NCBI GenBank assembly: GCA_007128425.1
Contig: SKXL01000103.1
Coordinates: 1 to 42,115 of the forward strand
Direction of reading: 5' to 3'
DNA length: 42,115 nucleotides
From: Balneolales bacterium
Lineage (GTDB): Bacteria; Bacteroidota; Rhodothermia; Balneolales; Natronogracilivirgulaceae
Part shown: piece after piece, positions 1 through 8,181 of the stretch
How positions within the stretch are numbered: the stretch's first letter is position 1
Layout: each line of letters starts with the position of its first letter
Notes under the pieces: generated by a model
The model's database searches: none
What the model was told of the DNA's origin: nothing
Seen by the model: the letters and a program-made list of their open reading frames with translations, nothing else
Translations under genes and position numbers: made by a program

Positions 1-564
1 CGCACACATTTTGAATCCGTCAGGATGCTTCTCGACAAAATGGGCATTTCTTACGAAGTGGATCCGTTTCTGGTGCGCGGTCTCGATTACTACACCGAGA
101 CCGCTTTCGAGCTCACCAGCCCGGATCTGGGATCACAGGATGCCCTTGGAGGCGGTGGTCGTTACGATCTTTTGATAGAAGAGGTCGGCGGTCTGCCCAC
201 ACCCGCTGTCGGTTTTGCCTGCGGCATGGAGCGGCTCATGATTGCATGCGAAGCCCTGGGTATTCGTCTCGCCGATCCAGCCGGACCTGATATCTACTTT
301 GTCACCCGAGGACAGCAAGCTGCCCAGTGGGCACTGGAAAAAATGCCGGAGTTGCGAAATAACGGTCTGGTTTGTACTATGGATTATTCCGGCCGCTCTC
401 TAAAGGCGCAGATGAAGGATGCCAATCGTAAGCAGGCCCGTTTTGCAGTAATTGTAGGGGAACAGGAACTTCAAACCAATCTGTTCACCTTCCGTGATAT
501 GGTAAAAAGCGAAGAATTTCAGATTTCCAGCAGTGAAATCACAGAGCGGGCTCTCTCCTCGTAG
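1..564 (+). CDS. hisS: Histidyl-tRNA synthetase, C-terminal part (5' end outside window)
   Basis: This is the 3' part (188 codons visible) of a class II aminoacyl-tRNA synthetase that charges tRNA-His in the cytoplasm. The HisRS-specific motif LVRGLDYYTETAFE lies near visible residues 25-38, followed by the glycine-rich GGGGRYD segment and class II motif 3 (VGFACGMERL), whose arginine contacts ATP. The last 90 or so residues form the alpha/beta anticodon-binding domain typical of HisRS (PDIYFVTRG at its start). The frame is open to the window edge, so the gene starts upstream. A hairpin followed by a T-run just after the stop codon looks like its terminator. Identity is secure from the HisRS-specific motif. 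Confidence 0.97.
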   Translation, partial: RTHFESVRMLLDKMGISYEVDPFLVRGLDYYTETAFELTSPDLGSQDALGGGGRYDLLIEEVGGLPTPAVGFACGMERLMIACEALGIRLADPAGPDIYFVTRGQQAAQWALEKMPELRNNGLVCTMDYSGRSLKAQMKDANRKQARFAVIVGEQELQTNLFTFRDMVKSEEFQISSSEITERALSS

Positions 565-608
565 AGAGACACTGTACAGCATCTCAATGTTGTCTCTGTA
601 GTTTTTTT
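565..608 (+). terminator. Probable rho-independent terminator after hisS
   Basis: The arms agagaca (565-571) and tgtctct (591-597) are perfectly complementary. They enclose a 19-nt loop that itself holds the palindrome ctgtacag. A run of seven T follows at 602-608. It begins at the base after the hisS stop codon. The stem is short (7 bp), so termination may be incomplete. Confidence 0.55.
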
Positions 609-633
609 GCCGGTTTTCTGTCTTATTAATATA

Positions 634-2019
634 ATGGCCAGGCGTTCAGATATGAGAACCAAGCTGATCATCATCGTTCTTCTGCTGTTCGGATTACTGT
701 TTTTTCTGAACTGGGCAGGCGGACGTTATCTCGCCGGGCTGGTAACAAAAGAGTTTGACCGTCTCGCTTCAAAAGACGACCAGGTGGAATACCGATATGA
801 CAAATTGACGGTCAATCCTGCATTTGGATCCCTGACAATAAAAAACCTCGTTTTCCACCACCATGGAAACCTGATCAAAGCACGCAGGATTTCGGGATCT
901 CTAACCCATGCCGATATTTGGAGAATGTTGCGCAAGGGCTCCAGTGAACCACTGGCAAAGATCCAGTCATTCCGTATCATGATGGAAGATCTTGAATTTC
1001 ATGATCCTCCCACCGGCATATCAGGCATATCGCAACGTGAAAACGACCCATTTCAGTGGCTTTTTGGAGAGAGTATGACGACCGGCAACCTTAGCCTGTA
1101 CTATAACGGACGCCTGGACGAACTTCTTCAGATCACAGCAAACAGTCAGCCGCCCCGATACAACCATCGCATCAGCTTGAGCATGGATGATATCAGGTTC
1201 CATGAGGAGATTCCGGAGCAACTCATGACATTGCCTGTATTTTCCGGTTATTTTTTCCCGGAGTACCTTGAGCAGCTATCACTACAGATTCGTTACCAAG
1301 CGGAGAGCAAAACCGCCAAACTCAACTCACTTCGCATTCAATCACACAGTATAGCCCTGCGAACTTCCGGCGATTTGAGTTACGGCGACCATGGCTGGCC
1401 CTCTCATCCTGAATCCTGGAATCTGAACTACATGCTTCACGCTGCAACACATGAGTTCGCCCGATTGCCGCTGCCGGGAAAACTGGGTGGTTTTTCAATG
1501 GATACACTATCGGTCTCCAGCACGGTATCATTTGACGATTCACAGCGGGACCGCCATCCATTTACTTTGCCCGGCGAAACCTCTGCCTATTTGGGTGACA
1601 TTTGGTGGTATCCCTCTTTAACACTCACAGATCAATACGGCCTGGTGTTTGGAATGTTCGGTATTTCGGATAAAGAGTTGCCCATACAGTCGATTCAGGC
1701 CCAATGGAAAAACACAGGTGACACTCTTCGAATCCATGACGCCGTACTATCCACCGACCTATTTGATGCAAAGATCAAAAGCACCATTACCATCCCTTCC
1801 GGACATCGGGCAGACATTTTGGAAGGTTCCATCCGGTTTACCAGGACCAGCGCTGCGTTCAACGATTTTGTTGATGGTTTTGAAGGATTGTTTCGCATTG
1901 AACTTCCCCGTAAAGATGGCCAGCTCCATATTGAATTCTCCGGCGATCCAAGATCCCCGCGTTTCAATTTTATGGATCAGTTGAACACTCCGGCAACAGC
2001 TCCGCCACGGCTTGAATAA
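634..2019 (+). CDS. AsmA/DUF748-like membrane-anchored envelope protein
   Basis: A 461-aa protein with one N-terminal transmembrane segment (about residues 8-28, TKLIIIVLLLFGLLFFL) and a large, presumably periplasmic, beta-rich region. The pattern 'YDKLTVNPAFGSLTIKNLVF ... ARRISGSLTHADIWRML' resembles the start of AsmA/DUF748 proteins, which in better-known members form long beta structures that bridge the envelope and move lipids. I recognise only the general layout, so the function is inferred. The open frame extends to a TTG at 607, but that codon lies inside the T-run of the hisS terminator. ATG 634, with an AT-rich leader, or ATG 652 is more credible. It is convergent with the acyltransferase gene downstream. 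Confidence 0.6.
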   Translation: MARRSDMRTKLIIIVLLLFGLLFFLNWAGGRYLAGLVTKEFDRLASKDDQVEYRYDKLTVNPAFGSLTIKNLVFHHHGNLIKARRISGSLTHADIWRMLRKGSSEPLAKIQSFRIMMEDLEFHDPPTGISGISQRENDPFQWLFGESMTTGNLSLYYNGRLDELLQITANSQPPRYNHRISLSMDDIRFHEEIPEQLMTLPVFSGYFFPEYLEQLSLQIRYQAESKTAKLNSLRIQSHSIALRTSGDLSYGDHGWPSHPESWNLNYMLHAATHEFARLPLPGKLGGFSMDTLSVSSTVSFDDSQRDRHPFTLPGETSAYLGDIWWYPSLTLTDQYGLVFGMFGISDKELPIQSIQAQWKNTGDTLRIHDAVLSTDLFDAKIKSTITIPSGHRADILEGSIRFTRTSAAFNDFVDGFEGLFRIELPRKDGQLHIEFSGDPRSPRFNFMDQLNTPATAPPRLE

Positions 2020-2101
2020 TTTAATTATCCTGACCAAATCCAACCCCTGCGAAAAAACTCGCGCAATGATCTTCCGTTGATTGGCTTCAAGGATCACAGA
2101 T

Positions 2102-3943
2102 TCATGCAGGAAGCTCTTCTTTTTTCTGTCCGCTGTGGTACTCGTAAAACGATTTCAATCCCTTATCGCCCATGTACCGTTTCAGGATTTTGGGATCTGT
2201 TTTGGTAAGATCGACCAGGATCAATCCATCCAGAACATCACTAAAATCGGGATCTACATTGAATCCAAGCAATTTTCCACCAAGCTTCAGATATTGTTTC
2301 AGCAGGATCGGAACACCCTTGTTATCGCTTTCAAATTCCGAAATCAGCTCGGATACATCTTCCAGGCTTCGGATCATAGTACGGTTTTTGGGATCCATGC
2401 CCTTGACACGCCGGCCACGATAGGGTATTTTCGGCTTGACCATGCGGGCCATATCCGGCAGATAGTTATGCAGCTTGAGAAATGTCACCATCAGGTGTCG
2501 CGACATAGAATGGTACTCGCTGCTGATACTGACCGGACCAAAAAGTACTTTGTATTTAGGGTATTTAACTACATAGTGTCCGATTCCCTTCCAAAGTAAC
2601 ATTAGCGGTGCAAAACTCCGCTGATACTCCGGTCGCACAAATGAGCGTCCCATTTCGAGTGCCGGGCTGACCTGATCAAACAATGAGCTCTTGATATCAA
2701 ATAACGTTGTGGTGTAGAGGCCTTTTTTACCAAAACGCTTGATCACATTGTCGGTCCGGCCGATACGATATGCCCCAACAAGCTCTTTCTTCTCCCTGTT
2801 CCAGACAAAAAGGTGAACGTAATAATCATCAAAACGGTCCAGATCTATTGATTTTCCGGTTCCTTCATAGGTCCCCCGGAAGGTAACTTCACGAAGACGT
2901 CCGATTTCATGCAACAGCTTCGGTGCCTGTTTTTTTACCACGTGGTATACCTCATACTCATTGTTTTCCAAAAGCTTCTGGGTGTCCGGCAACGAAGCAA
3001 TCTCCTGTTCCACCTCTTCAGGCGGTATCGGATCGACAATCGGCTCCATGGTTTCGCCGGTTATACTCACAGAAATGGAAGCCTCGGCCTCGGCCTCAGC
3101 TTCCCTGGCGCTACGATTTTGCAGCATGAATGTTCTCTGGCGCAGGTAGCTCACCATCTCCTTGTCGCTTTCAAATGCAGAAAGCTTGTTGAAGGTAATC
3201 ACTTTGCCTATGCAAATATCAATATCCCTGTCTTTTTTATTCAGCAACTCCCTGGGCAGAAATGCTGTGCGAAGGCGCGGATGAATAAGTCCCATCAACT
3301 GAAACAACGGACCGTTGAAACCATCAAAATAAATGGGGAGCACGGGAGATTCGGTTTTGCGGATAATGCCGGCTATGGATTGGCTCCATTCCGACTCAAC
3401 AACTTTCCGCTTGCTAATTGAAAAATGGGCAACCTCTCCTGCAGGAAATATTCCCAGCATATGTTCATCACGCAGCCACTGGATGGCTTTTTTCATTGAT
3501 GCCAGGTTGGCCCGCGCGGCATCTTCACCTCCAAACGGATCCACAAAAAAGAATACATCGCGCAGTTCCGGAATACATTCCAGAATATAATTTGCCAGGA
3601 TTTTGGAGTCTGATCGGGTTGAACGAAGTACCGAAGCAAGAATAATCCCTTCGATACCCCCAAACGGATGATTGGCAACCACTACGACACGCCCTTTGTC
3701 AGGGATATTCTCCATATCCCGCTCAGAAATGTGATAGTTGACATTCATCCTTTCAAGCAGCTTGTCATAAAAAGCCTGATCGGTCTCATACGTCAGAGCG
3801 TCGTAATAAAGAGTGTTGAGTCCATTGAAGGATAAAAGCCTCTCAAGGGGTCTGCGGGCAACACGAAGAAGATTCCGGCGTACCGGTCCCTCGACCTCGA
3901 AGTCAAGTTTAAAAATTTTTTCCGGCTTATTTGATTCATTCAT
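2102..3943 (-). CDS. Two-domain acyltransferase: PlsC-like plus OlsB-like GNAT domain (OlsF-type)
   Basis: A 613-aa protein with two acyltransferase modules. The N-terminal half is lysophospholipid-acyltransferase-like: ANHPFGGIEG at 90-99 matches the NHxx block of the PlsC family in its 'HPFGGLD/E' variant, FPAGEVA at about 166-172 matches the FPEG block, and PVLPIYFDGFNG at about 200-211 is the next block. The C-terminal half (about 340-570) has the OlsB/hemolysin-type N-acyltransferase pattern (REVTFRGTYEGTGKSIDLD, then LVGAYRIG and ALEMGRSFVRPEYQRS). In Serratia and Flavobacterium the bifunctional OlsF makes ornithine lipid from an amino acid and two acyl-ACPs, with the GNAT half doing N-acylation and the PlsC half O-acylation. 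A similar aminolipid synthase is likely here; the amino acid (ornithine, glycine or another) cannot be read from sequence. The two halves are joined by a linker with an (EA)n run. Confidence 0.8.
   Translation of the reverse strand: MNESNKPEKIFKLDFEVEGPVRRNLLRVARRPLERLLSFNGLNTLYYDALTYETDQAFYDKLLERMNVNYHISERDMENIPDKGRVVVVANHPFGGIEGIILASVLRSTRSDSKILANYILECIPELRDVFFFVDPFGGEDAARANLASMKKAIQWLRDEHMLGIFPAGEVAHFSISKRKVVESEWSQSIAGIIRKTESPVLPIYFDGFNGPLFQLMGLIHPRLRTAFLPRELLNKKDRDIDICIGKVITFNKLSAFESDKEMVSYLRQRTFMLQNRSAREAEAEAEASISVSITGETMEPIVDPIPPEEVEQEIASLPDTQKLLENNEYEVYHVVKKQAPKLLHEIGRLREVTFRGTYEGTGKSIDLDRFDDYYVHLFVWNREKKELVGAYRIGRTDNVIKRFGKKGLYTTTLFDIKSSLFDQVSPALEMGRSFVRPEYQRSFAPLMLLWKGIGHYVVKYPKYKVLFGPVSISSEYHSMSRHLMVTFLKLHNYLPDMARMVKPKIPYRGRRVKGMDPKNRTMIRSLEDVSELISEFESDNKGVPILLKQYLKLGGKLLGFNVDPDFSDVLDGLILVDLTKTDPKILKRYMGDKGLKSFYEYHSGQKKEELPA
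3081..3098. repeat. Hexanucleotide tandem repeat (gcctcg)x3 inside the acyltransferase gene
   Basis: Three units, gcctcg gcctcg gcctca, encode on the minus strand the EAEAEAEA stretch in the linker between the two acyltransferase domains. Similar short hexamer runs occur in the L,D-transpeptidase-like gene and in nuoI. Confidence 0.7.
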
Positions 3944-3978
3944 ACAATCAAATCATTGCATTTTGTTTATTGTAGTAC

Positions 3979-3993
3979 GAACGATTATCGTTC
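3979..3993. promoter_or_regulatory. 15-bp palindrome between divergent acyltransferase and clpS genes
   Basis: gaacgat-t-atcgttc is a perfect inverted repeat in the 233-bp intergenic region, 36 bp before the acyltransferase start. Its size and place suit a dimeric regulator's operator. No regulator is encoded nearby and no promoter elements could be assigned with confidence. A half-site-like aacgata recurs near 4108. Confidence 0.3.
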
Positions 3994-4176
3994 TTCGTAG
4001 CCCTGAACATAAAAAAATCCAGCGGGATCAATAATATAACACAATTGCATCAAGTGAAAATACACGATAAGCGAAGGGGTATTCACTCTTGCAACGTGCA
4101 TACCTAAACGATAATTTTACAAGACACGCAGACGTTTGAGGATTGCCGGAATATAATAAACAAAGTACTGTATACC

Positions 4177-4491
4177 ATGTCTGAAATTGAATTCCAGAAA
4201 CAGGCTTCCACCAGCACAAAAAAGAAACAAAAAGTGGATGAACCACCTCTGTATAAAGTCATTTTACTTAACGATGATTATACCACTTTTGATTTTGTAG
4301 TGAGTGTGTTGACCGGTATTTTTGGTAAATCTGTTCCCGAAGCGGTTACTATCACCACCGATGTCCACAAGAAGGGATCCGGTGTGTGCGGAATTTTCCC
4401 ACGCGATATAGCCGAAACCAAGGTGGATATGGTCACCCGTAGCAGTAAGGAGGCCGGTTTTCCGCTTCGATGCACTCTGGAATTGGCGTAA
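4177..4491 (+). CDS. clpS: ATP-dependent Clp protease adaptor ClpS
   Basis: A 104-aa cytoplasmic adaptor that delivers N-degron substrates to ClpA-ClpP. A disordered, lysine-rich N-terminal tail (1-22) precedes the ClpS core. The core has the substrate-pocket residues of the family: LLNDDYTTFDFV at 30-41 (N32, D33, D34) and the histidine of HKKGSGVCG (H64). Length matches E. coli ClpS (106 aa). It sits 21 bp upstream of clpA on the same strand, so the pair is very likely one operon. Confidence 0.97.
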   Translation: MSEIEFQKQASTSTKKKQKVDEPPLYKVILLNDDYTTFDFVVSVLTGIFGKSVPEAVTITTDVHKKGSGVCGIFPRDIAETKVDMVTRSSKEAGFPLRCTLELA

Positions 4492-4512
4492 TCATCACCA
4501 CCATCAAATCAC

Positions 4513-6897
4513 ATGATCAGCAAAACACTGGATCAGGTTCTCAGAAGCTCGTTTCTAATGGCAACACATCTCAAACACGAGATGGTGACACTGGAACACC
4601 TGCTTCACGCTGTTGCTAATGAAGCCACCGGAAGCCGGATTCTGAGAAGCTGTGGCCTGGATTTGGAGTTGCTTGAAGCAGATCTGAAAGATTACTACAA
4701 AAAAATTCCGAGACGCCATGATGACGCGATGGATCCCATTCACACAATCGGGTTCCGTCGAACGCTTCAGCGTGCGCTTATCCACAGCCGTTCAGCTGAA
4801 CAAGAAGAAACAGGAGTCGGTGACCTGCTTGTCTCCATGTTTGCAGAAGAAGGTAGCCACGCTATTTATTTTCTCGAAAAACAGGACGTAACACGTCTGG
4901 ATGTACTGAATTTTGTCGCTCACCGGATTTCAAAGCCCGGATTCGAACAACCTGACGACCATCCCGACCAGACGGATGACAATTATTCAGATTTCGACCA
5001 CGATTCACGGGAGGATGCCGAAGAGGATGACACATCGGATATGAATTCCGGCATGCCGGGCGATACACAGCCAGACGAATTATCAGGGCGGCAGCCCGGA
5101 CAACCTGGAGGCCAAAAACAGAAGGCCGATTTGCTGGAACTCTACACCGAAGAGTGGACCGCCAGGGCAAGCGACGGTCAGTTTGACAAGGTGATCGGAC
5201 GTAGTCTTGAAATCGGTCGCTGCATTGAAATACTCTGCAGACGACAAAAGAACAATCCGATTTTTGTCGGGGATCCCGGTGTCGGCAAAACGGCCATAAC
5301 ACAAGGTCTGGCACAAAAAATTGTTGAAAACCAGGTTCCGGAGCGCATTCAGGACTTCCGGATCTATGCTCTTGATCTTGGAGCACTACTGGCCGGCACC
5401 AAGTTTCGCGGTGATTTTGAAGCACGGCTCAAGGGCGTACTCAAAGCACTTCAAAAACAAAAAAACGTAATTCTTTTCATAGATGAAATCCACACCATCA
5501 TTGGTGCGGGTGCAGCGGGGTCTAGTACACTGGATGCTTCCAACATGCTCAAGCCCCTTCTGGCCGATGGCAAAATCAGGTGTATCGGTGCCACAACGTT
5601 TGAGGAGTATAAAAATCTGTTTGAAAAGGACCGGGCGCTGTCTCGAAGATTTCAGAAAATTGAAATCGAGGAACCGGATATTCCCACTACTTTAGAAATA
5701 CTGAAAGGATTGAAAAATGTTTACGAAGATTATCACGGCCTGAAAATCACTAATTCGGCCCTGGAGTCAGCAGCCCGGCTTTCCGCCAAATACCTGACAG
5801 AACGTCGGCTTCCCGACAAGGCCATAGATGTTATCGATGAGGCCTGCTCACAGGTATCGCTTCAGTCCGAAAAGCGCAAGCAACTGGCACCCAAAGACAT
5901 TGAAATCCTCATTTCAAAGATGGCACGGGTTCCGGTGCATCAACTTGCCGGGGTGGAAAAGGAAAGCCTGCGCGACCTGGAGGATGCTCTTAACAGAAAT
6001 GTCTATGGTCAAGGAAATGCCGTCAAGGCGCTCGTGACGGCAGTCAAACGCAGCCGTGCCGGACTCGGCAACGAAACCAAGCCGGTCGGGTCATTCCTGT
6101 TTTCTGGCCCCACGGGTGTCGGGAAAACCGAGTTATGCCGACAGGCGGCAGAGCAGCTGGGCATACCGCTGGTCCGGTTCGACATGAGCGAGTATATGGA
6201 GAAACACACCGTATCAAGACTGATTGGCGCTCCGGCCGGTTATGTCGGTTTCGAGCAGGGCGGACTGCTTACAGACGCCATTCGTCGTCAACCGAACTCG
6301 GTACTGCTACTGGATGAAATTGAAAAAGCCCATCCTGACATATTCAACATACTGCTGCAAATCATGGATTACGCGACGGCCACCGATAACACCGGGCGCA
6401 AAGCAGATTTCCGCAATGTTCTGCTCATCATGACCTCCAATGTCGGCTCACGTGAGATGAGCAGCTCACGTATCGGTTTTAGTGGAGATCCTTCCAAAAA
6501 ACTCGGCGGTGACCCCAAAAAAGCCATCGAAAACCATTTCAGCCCTGAGTTCCGAAACCGGCTTGATGATATCGTCATTTTCCGACATCTGGATCGAACT
6601 GTCGTCGAAAGTATAGTTTACAAATTCATACGTGAACTGGAATACCAGCTTAAAGGCAAAAACGTAACCATCCGACTGACAAAAAAAGCGGCAAACTGGC
6701 TGGCTGACAAAGGATACGATCCGGCCTTCGGTGCTCGCCCAATGGCCAGGGTCATTCAGGAATCCATAAAAAACAGGCTGGTCGACGAGCTGCTGTTTGG
6801 AAAACTTCAACATGGTGGCAATGTTACGCTCTCTGAAAAAGATGGAGAACTGACATTCAGCTTCGGGCGCACTAAAAACAAGCCACAGATACGTTAG
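4513..6897 (+). CDS. clpA: ATP-dependent Clp protease ATP-binding subunit ClpA
   Basis: A 794-aa HSP100 AAA+ unfoldase that partners ClpP. In order: the N-terminal Clp repeat domain that binds ClpS (1-140), an unusually Asp/Gln/Gly-rich linker (about 146-197), AAA module 1 with Walker A GDPGVGKT (about 253-260) and Walker B ILFIDEIH, then AAA module 2 with GPTGVGKTE (about 532-540), Walker B VLLLDEIEKA and a C-terminal D2-small domain. The loop RIGFSG (about residues 653-658) carries an IGF tripeptide, the ClpP-docking signature, which separates ClpA from ClpB. There is no ClpB coiled-coil M domain. clpP is not in this window. Confidence 0.97.
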   Translation: MISKTLDQVLRSSFLMATHLKHEMVTLEHLLHAVANEATGSRILRSCGLDLELLEADLKDYYKKIPRRHDDAMDPIHTIGFRRTLQRALIHSRSAEQEETGVGDLLVSMFAEEGSHAIYFLEKQDVTRLDVLNFVAHRISKPGFEQPDDHPDQTDDNYSDFDHDSREDAEEDDTSDMNSGMPGDTQPDELSGRQPGQPGGQKQKADLLELYTEEWTARASDGQFDKVIGRSLEIGRCIEILCRRQKNNPIFVGDPGVGKTAITQGLAQKIVENQVPERIQDFRIYALDLGALLAGTKFRGDFEARLKGVLKALQKQKNVILFIDEIHTIIGAGAAGSSTLDASNMLKPLLADGKIRCIGATTFEEYKNLFEKDRALSRRFQKIEIEEPDIPTTLEILKGLKNVYEDYHGLKITNSALESAARLSAKYLTERRLPDKAIDVIDEACSQVSLQSEKRKQLAPKDIEILISKMARVPVHQLAGVEKESLRDLEDALNRNVYGQGNAVKALVTAVKRSRAGLGNETKPVGSFLFSGPTGVGKTELCRQAAEQLGIPLVRFDMSEYMEKHTVSRLIGAPAGYVGFEQGGLLTDAIRRQPNSVLLLDEIEKAHPDIFNILLQIMDYATATDNTGRKADFRNVLLIMTSNVGSREMSSSRIGFSGDPSKKLGGDPKKAIENHFSPEFRNRLDDIVIFRHLDRTVVESIVYKFIRELEYQLKGKNVTIRLTKKAANWLADKGYDPAFGARPMARVIQESIKNRLVDELLFGKLQHGGNVTLSEKDGELTFSFGRTKNKPQIR

Positions 6898-6962
6898 CAT
6901 CCATGGCCTGGAATTGAAGCTGTTGCGTTCCGTTCTACGGAATCACTATCATACATTGCCGA

Positions 6963-7868
6963 TTATTCCGACGGCGGAAGCAGAACCTGGTCGATAATGT
7001 GAATGACACCATTGACGCCCTGGATATCCACTGTGGTAATCGCAGCGCTGCCGTTAACAGTTGCTCCGCTTCCTGATACTTCTATGAGAATCGAATCACC
7101 ATTCAACGTCGGAACTTCCTGACTTGCCTGCAGATCAGAGGAAAGAACTTCACCCTGAACTACATGATAGAGCAGAACATCAGCAAGCTCTTCAGCTGTC
7201 AGATCAGATGCAACACCAGCGATAGCAGCAAAAGCGGAGTTGACCGGGGCAAAAACGGTGAAGGGGCCTTCGCCACTTAATGCACCGGCAAGTTCAGCCT
7301 GTAGAACGGCATCCACCAGAGAGGACAGAAAGTACCGCTTGACGGCATTGTCAACAATGGTACCATAGGCATCCGGAAGAATAACGTTGTCTATCACGTG
7401 AATTACACCGTTTCGCGCCTCTATATCGACTGAGGTTACGGAGGCGGTTCCGTTTACAGCCACCCCGGCGCTTCCGGAAGTGATGAACATATTCTCGCCG
7501 CCAAGTGTCTCAACGGTTTGCTCTGATCCGAGCTGTCCGGAAAGCACTTGTGCTCCCAAAACATGGTAGAGAAGTATTCCCTCGAGCTGCTCGCTAGTGA
7601 GTGATTCGAGCGTTCCTTCCGGAAGTGCAGCAAAAGCCTCATCGGTTGGAGCAAATACAGTGAACTCTCCGTCGCCATTGAGCGCTTCATCCAGGCCGGT
7701 TGCTTCTAAAGCACCTGACAGCGTTGAAAATTGAGCATTGGTCGCGGCAATTTCTGCGATGCCGGGTTCTTCCATGTCAGCTCTCGATGGGGAATCGTCC
7801 GAACAGGCATTTAGAACAATCGCAATGGAAAGCAGGGAGAAAAGGGAAATCAGGTTGTTTTTTTTCAT
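6963..7868 (-). CDS. Lipoprotein with two fasciclin (FAS1) domains
   Basis: A 301-aa secreted lipoprotein. The signal peptide ends in the lipobox IVLNAC (Cys22), followed by an acidic SDDSPSRAD stretch. Two FAS1 adhesion-type domains follow, at about 38-165 and 175-300. Each has the H1 block (FTVFAPTDEAFAALPEG; FTVFAPVNSAFAAI), a central LLYHV motif (LLYHVLGAQVLSG; LLYHVVQGEVLSS) and the H2 block ending NGVIHVIDNVILP / NGVIHIIDQVLLP. FAS1 proteins usually mediate adhesion or polysaccharide/matrix binding; the ligand here is unknown. The frame opens 28 codons further upstream, but ATG 7868 places the signal peptide correctly. It is convergent with clpA. Confidence 0.93.
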   Translation of the reverse strand: MKKNNLISLFSLLSIAIVLNACSDDSPSRADMEEPGIAEIAATNAQFSTLSGALEATGLDEALNGDGEFTVFAPTDEAFAALPEGTLESLTSEQLEGILLYHVLGAQVLSGQLGSEQTVETLGGENMFITSGSAGVAVNGTASVTSVDIEARNGVIHVIDNVILPDAYGTIVDNAVKRYFLSSLVDAVLQAELAGALSGEGPFTVFAPVNSAFAAIAGVASDLTAEELADVLLYHVVQGEVLSSDLQASQEVPTLNGDSILIEVSGSGATVNGSAAITTVDIQGVNGVIHIIDQVLLPPSE

Positions 7869-8087
7869 GATAACGGTATTTGGTTGTTGATTGATTGCAG
7901 GTAAAACAAGTGTTGTTGTTGTCTGTGACACCCTGCAAAAGGTAATTATCAAGCCATACGTTCCCCGTGATCCAAATAATTTTCAAGCAAACGATACCTG
8001 ATGCTATTGCACAACCATCACTGTACTTCTATTATCCCATTGTGCTGTAATCGATAAAGAATTTTTGCACGAATTTTCAATCCCTCC
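7869..8087. other. Intergenic region upstream of the FAS1 lipoprotein gene
   Basis: Together with the terminator at 8088-8129 this makes a 313-bp gene-free stretch. It should hold the promoter and leader of the minus-strand FAS1 gene. I see no conserved RNA structure and no coding potential, and no clear -33/-7 Bacteroidota promoter could be fixed by eye. Confidence 0.5.
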
Positions 8088-8129
8088 AAAAAAAGCATCG
8101 ATGCAATTTCTTGCACGATGCTTTTTTTT
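8088..8129 (-). terminator. Strong rho-independent terminator after the tricorn-like protease gene
   Basis: The stem gcatcg(a)tgca / tgcacgatgc spans 8095-8121 with loop atttct and one bulged A. It is flanked by A7 on the left (8088-8094) and T8 on the right (8122-8129), so it is U-tailed in either direction. It lies 53 bp beyond the stop codon of the minus-strand protease gene, which it most likely serves. Confidence 0.85.
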
Positions 8130-8181
8130 GATTGTTCCTTAAGTGATTCAACTGAAATCAGTATGATCCCGTAGTATTGAA

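Noticed and set aside
607-633. TTG start that would extend the AsmA/DUF748-like protein by nine residues
   Set aside because: The codon falls within the T-run of the hisS terminator and would add residues that do not improve the membrane segment.
2081-2599. 172-codon plus-strand open frame
   Set aside because: It is antisense to the two-domain acyltransferase gene, whose motifs are clear.
6928-6942. Hairpin ttccg-ttcta-cggaa between clpA and the FAS1 gene
   Set aside because: The 5-bp stem has no T-run on either strand, so I do not call a terminator.
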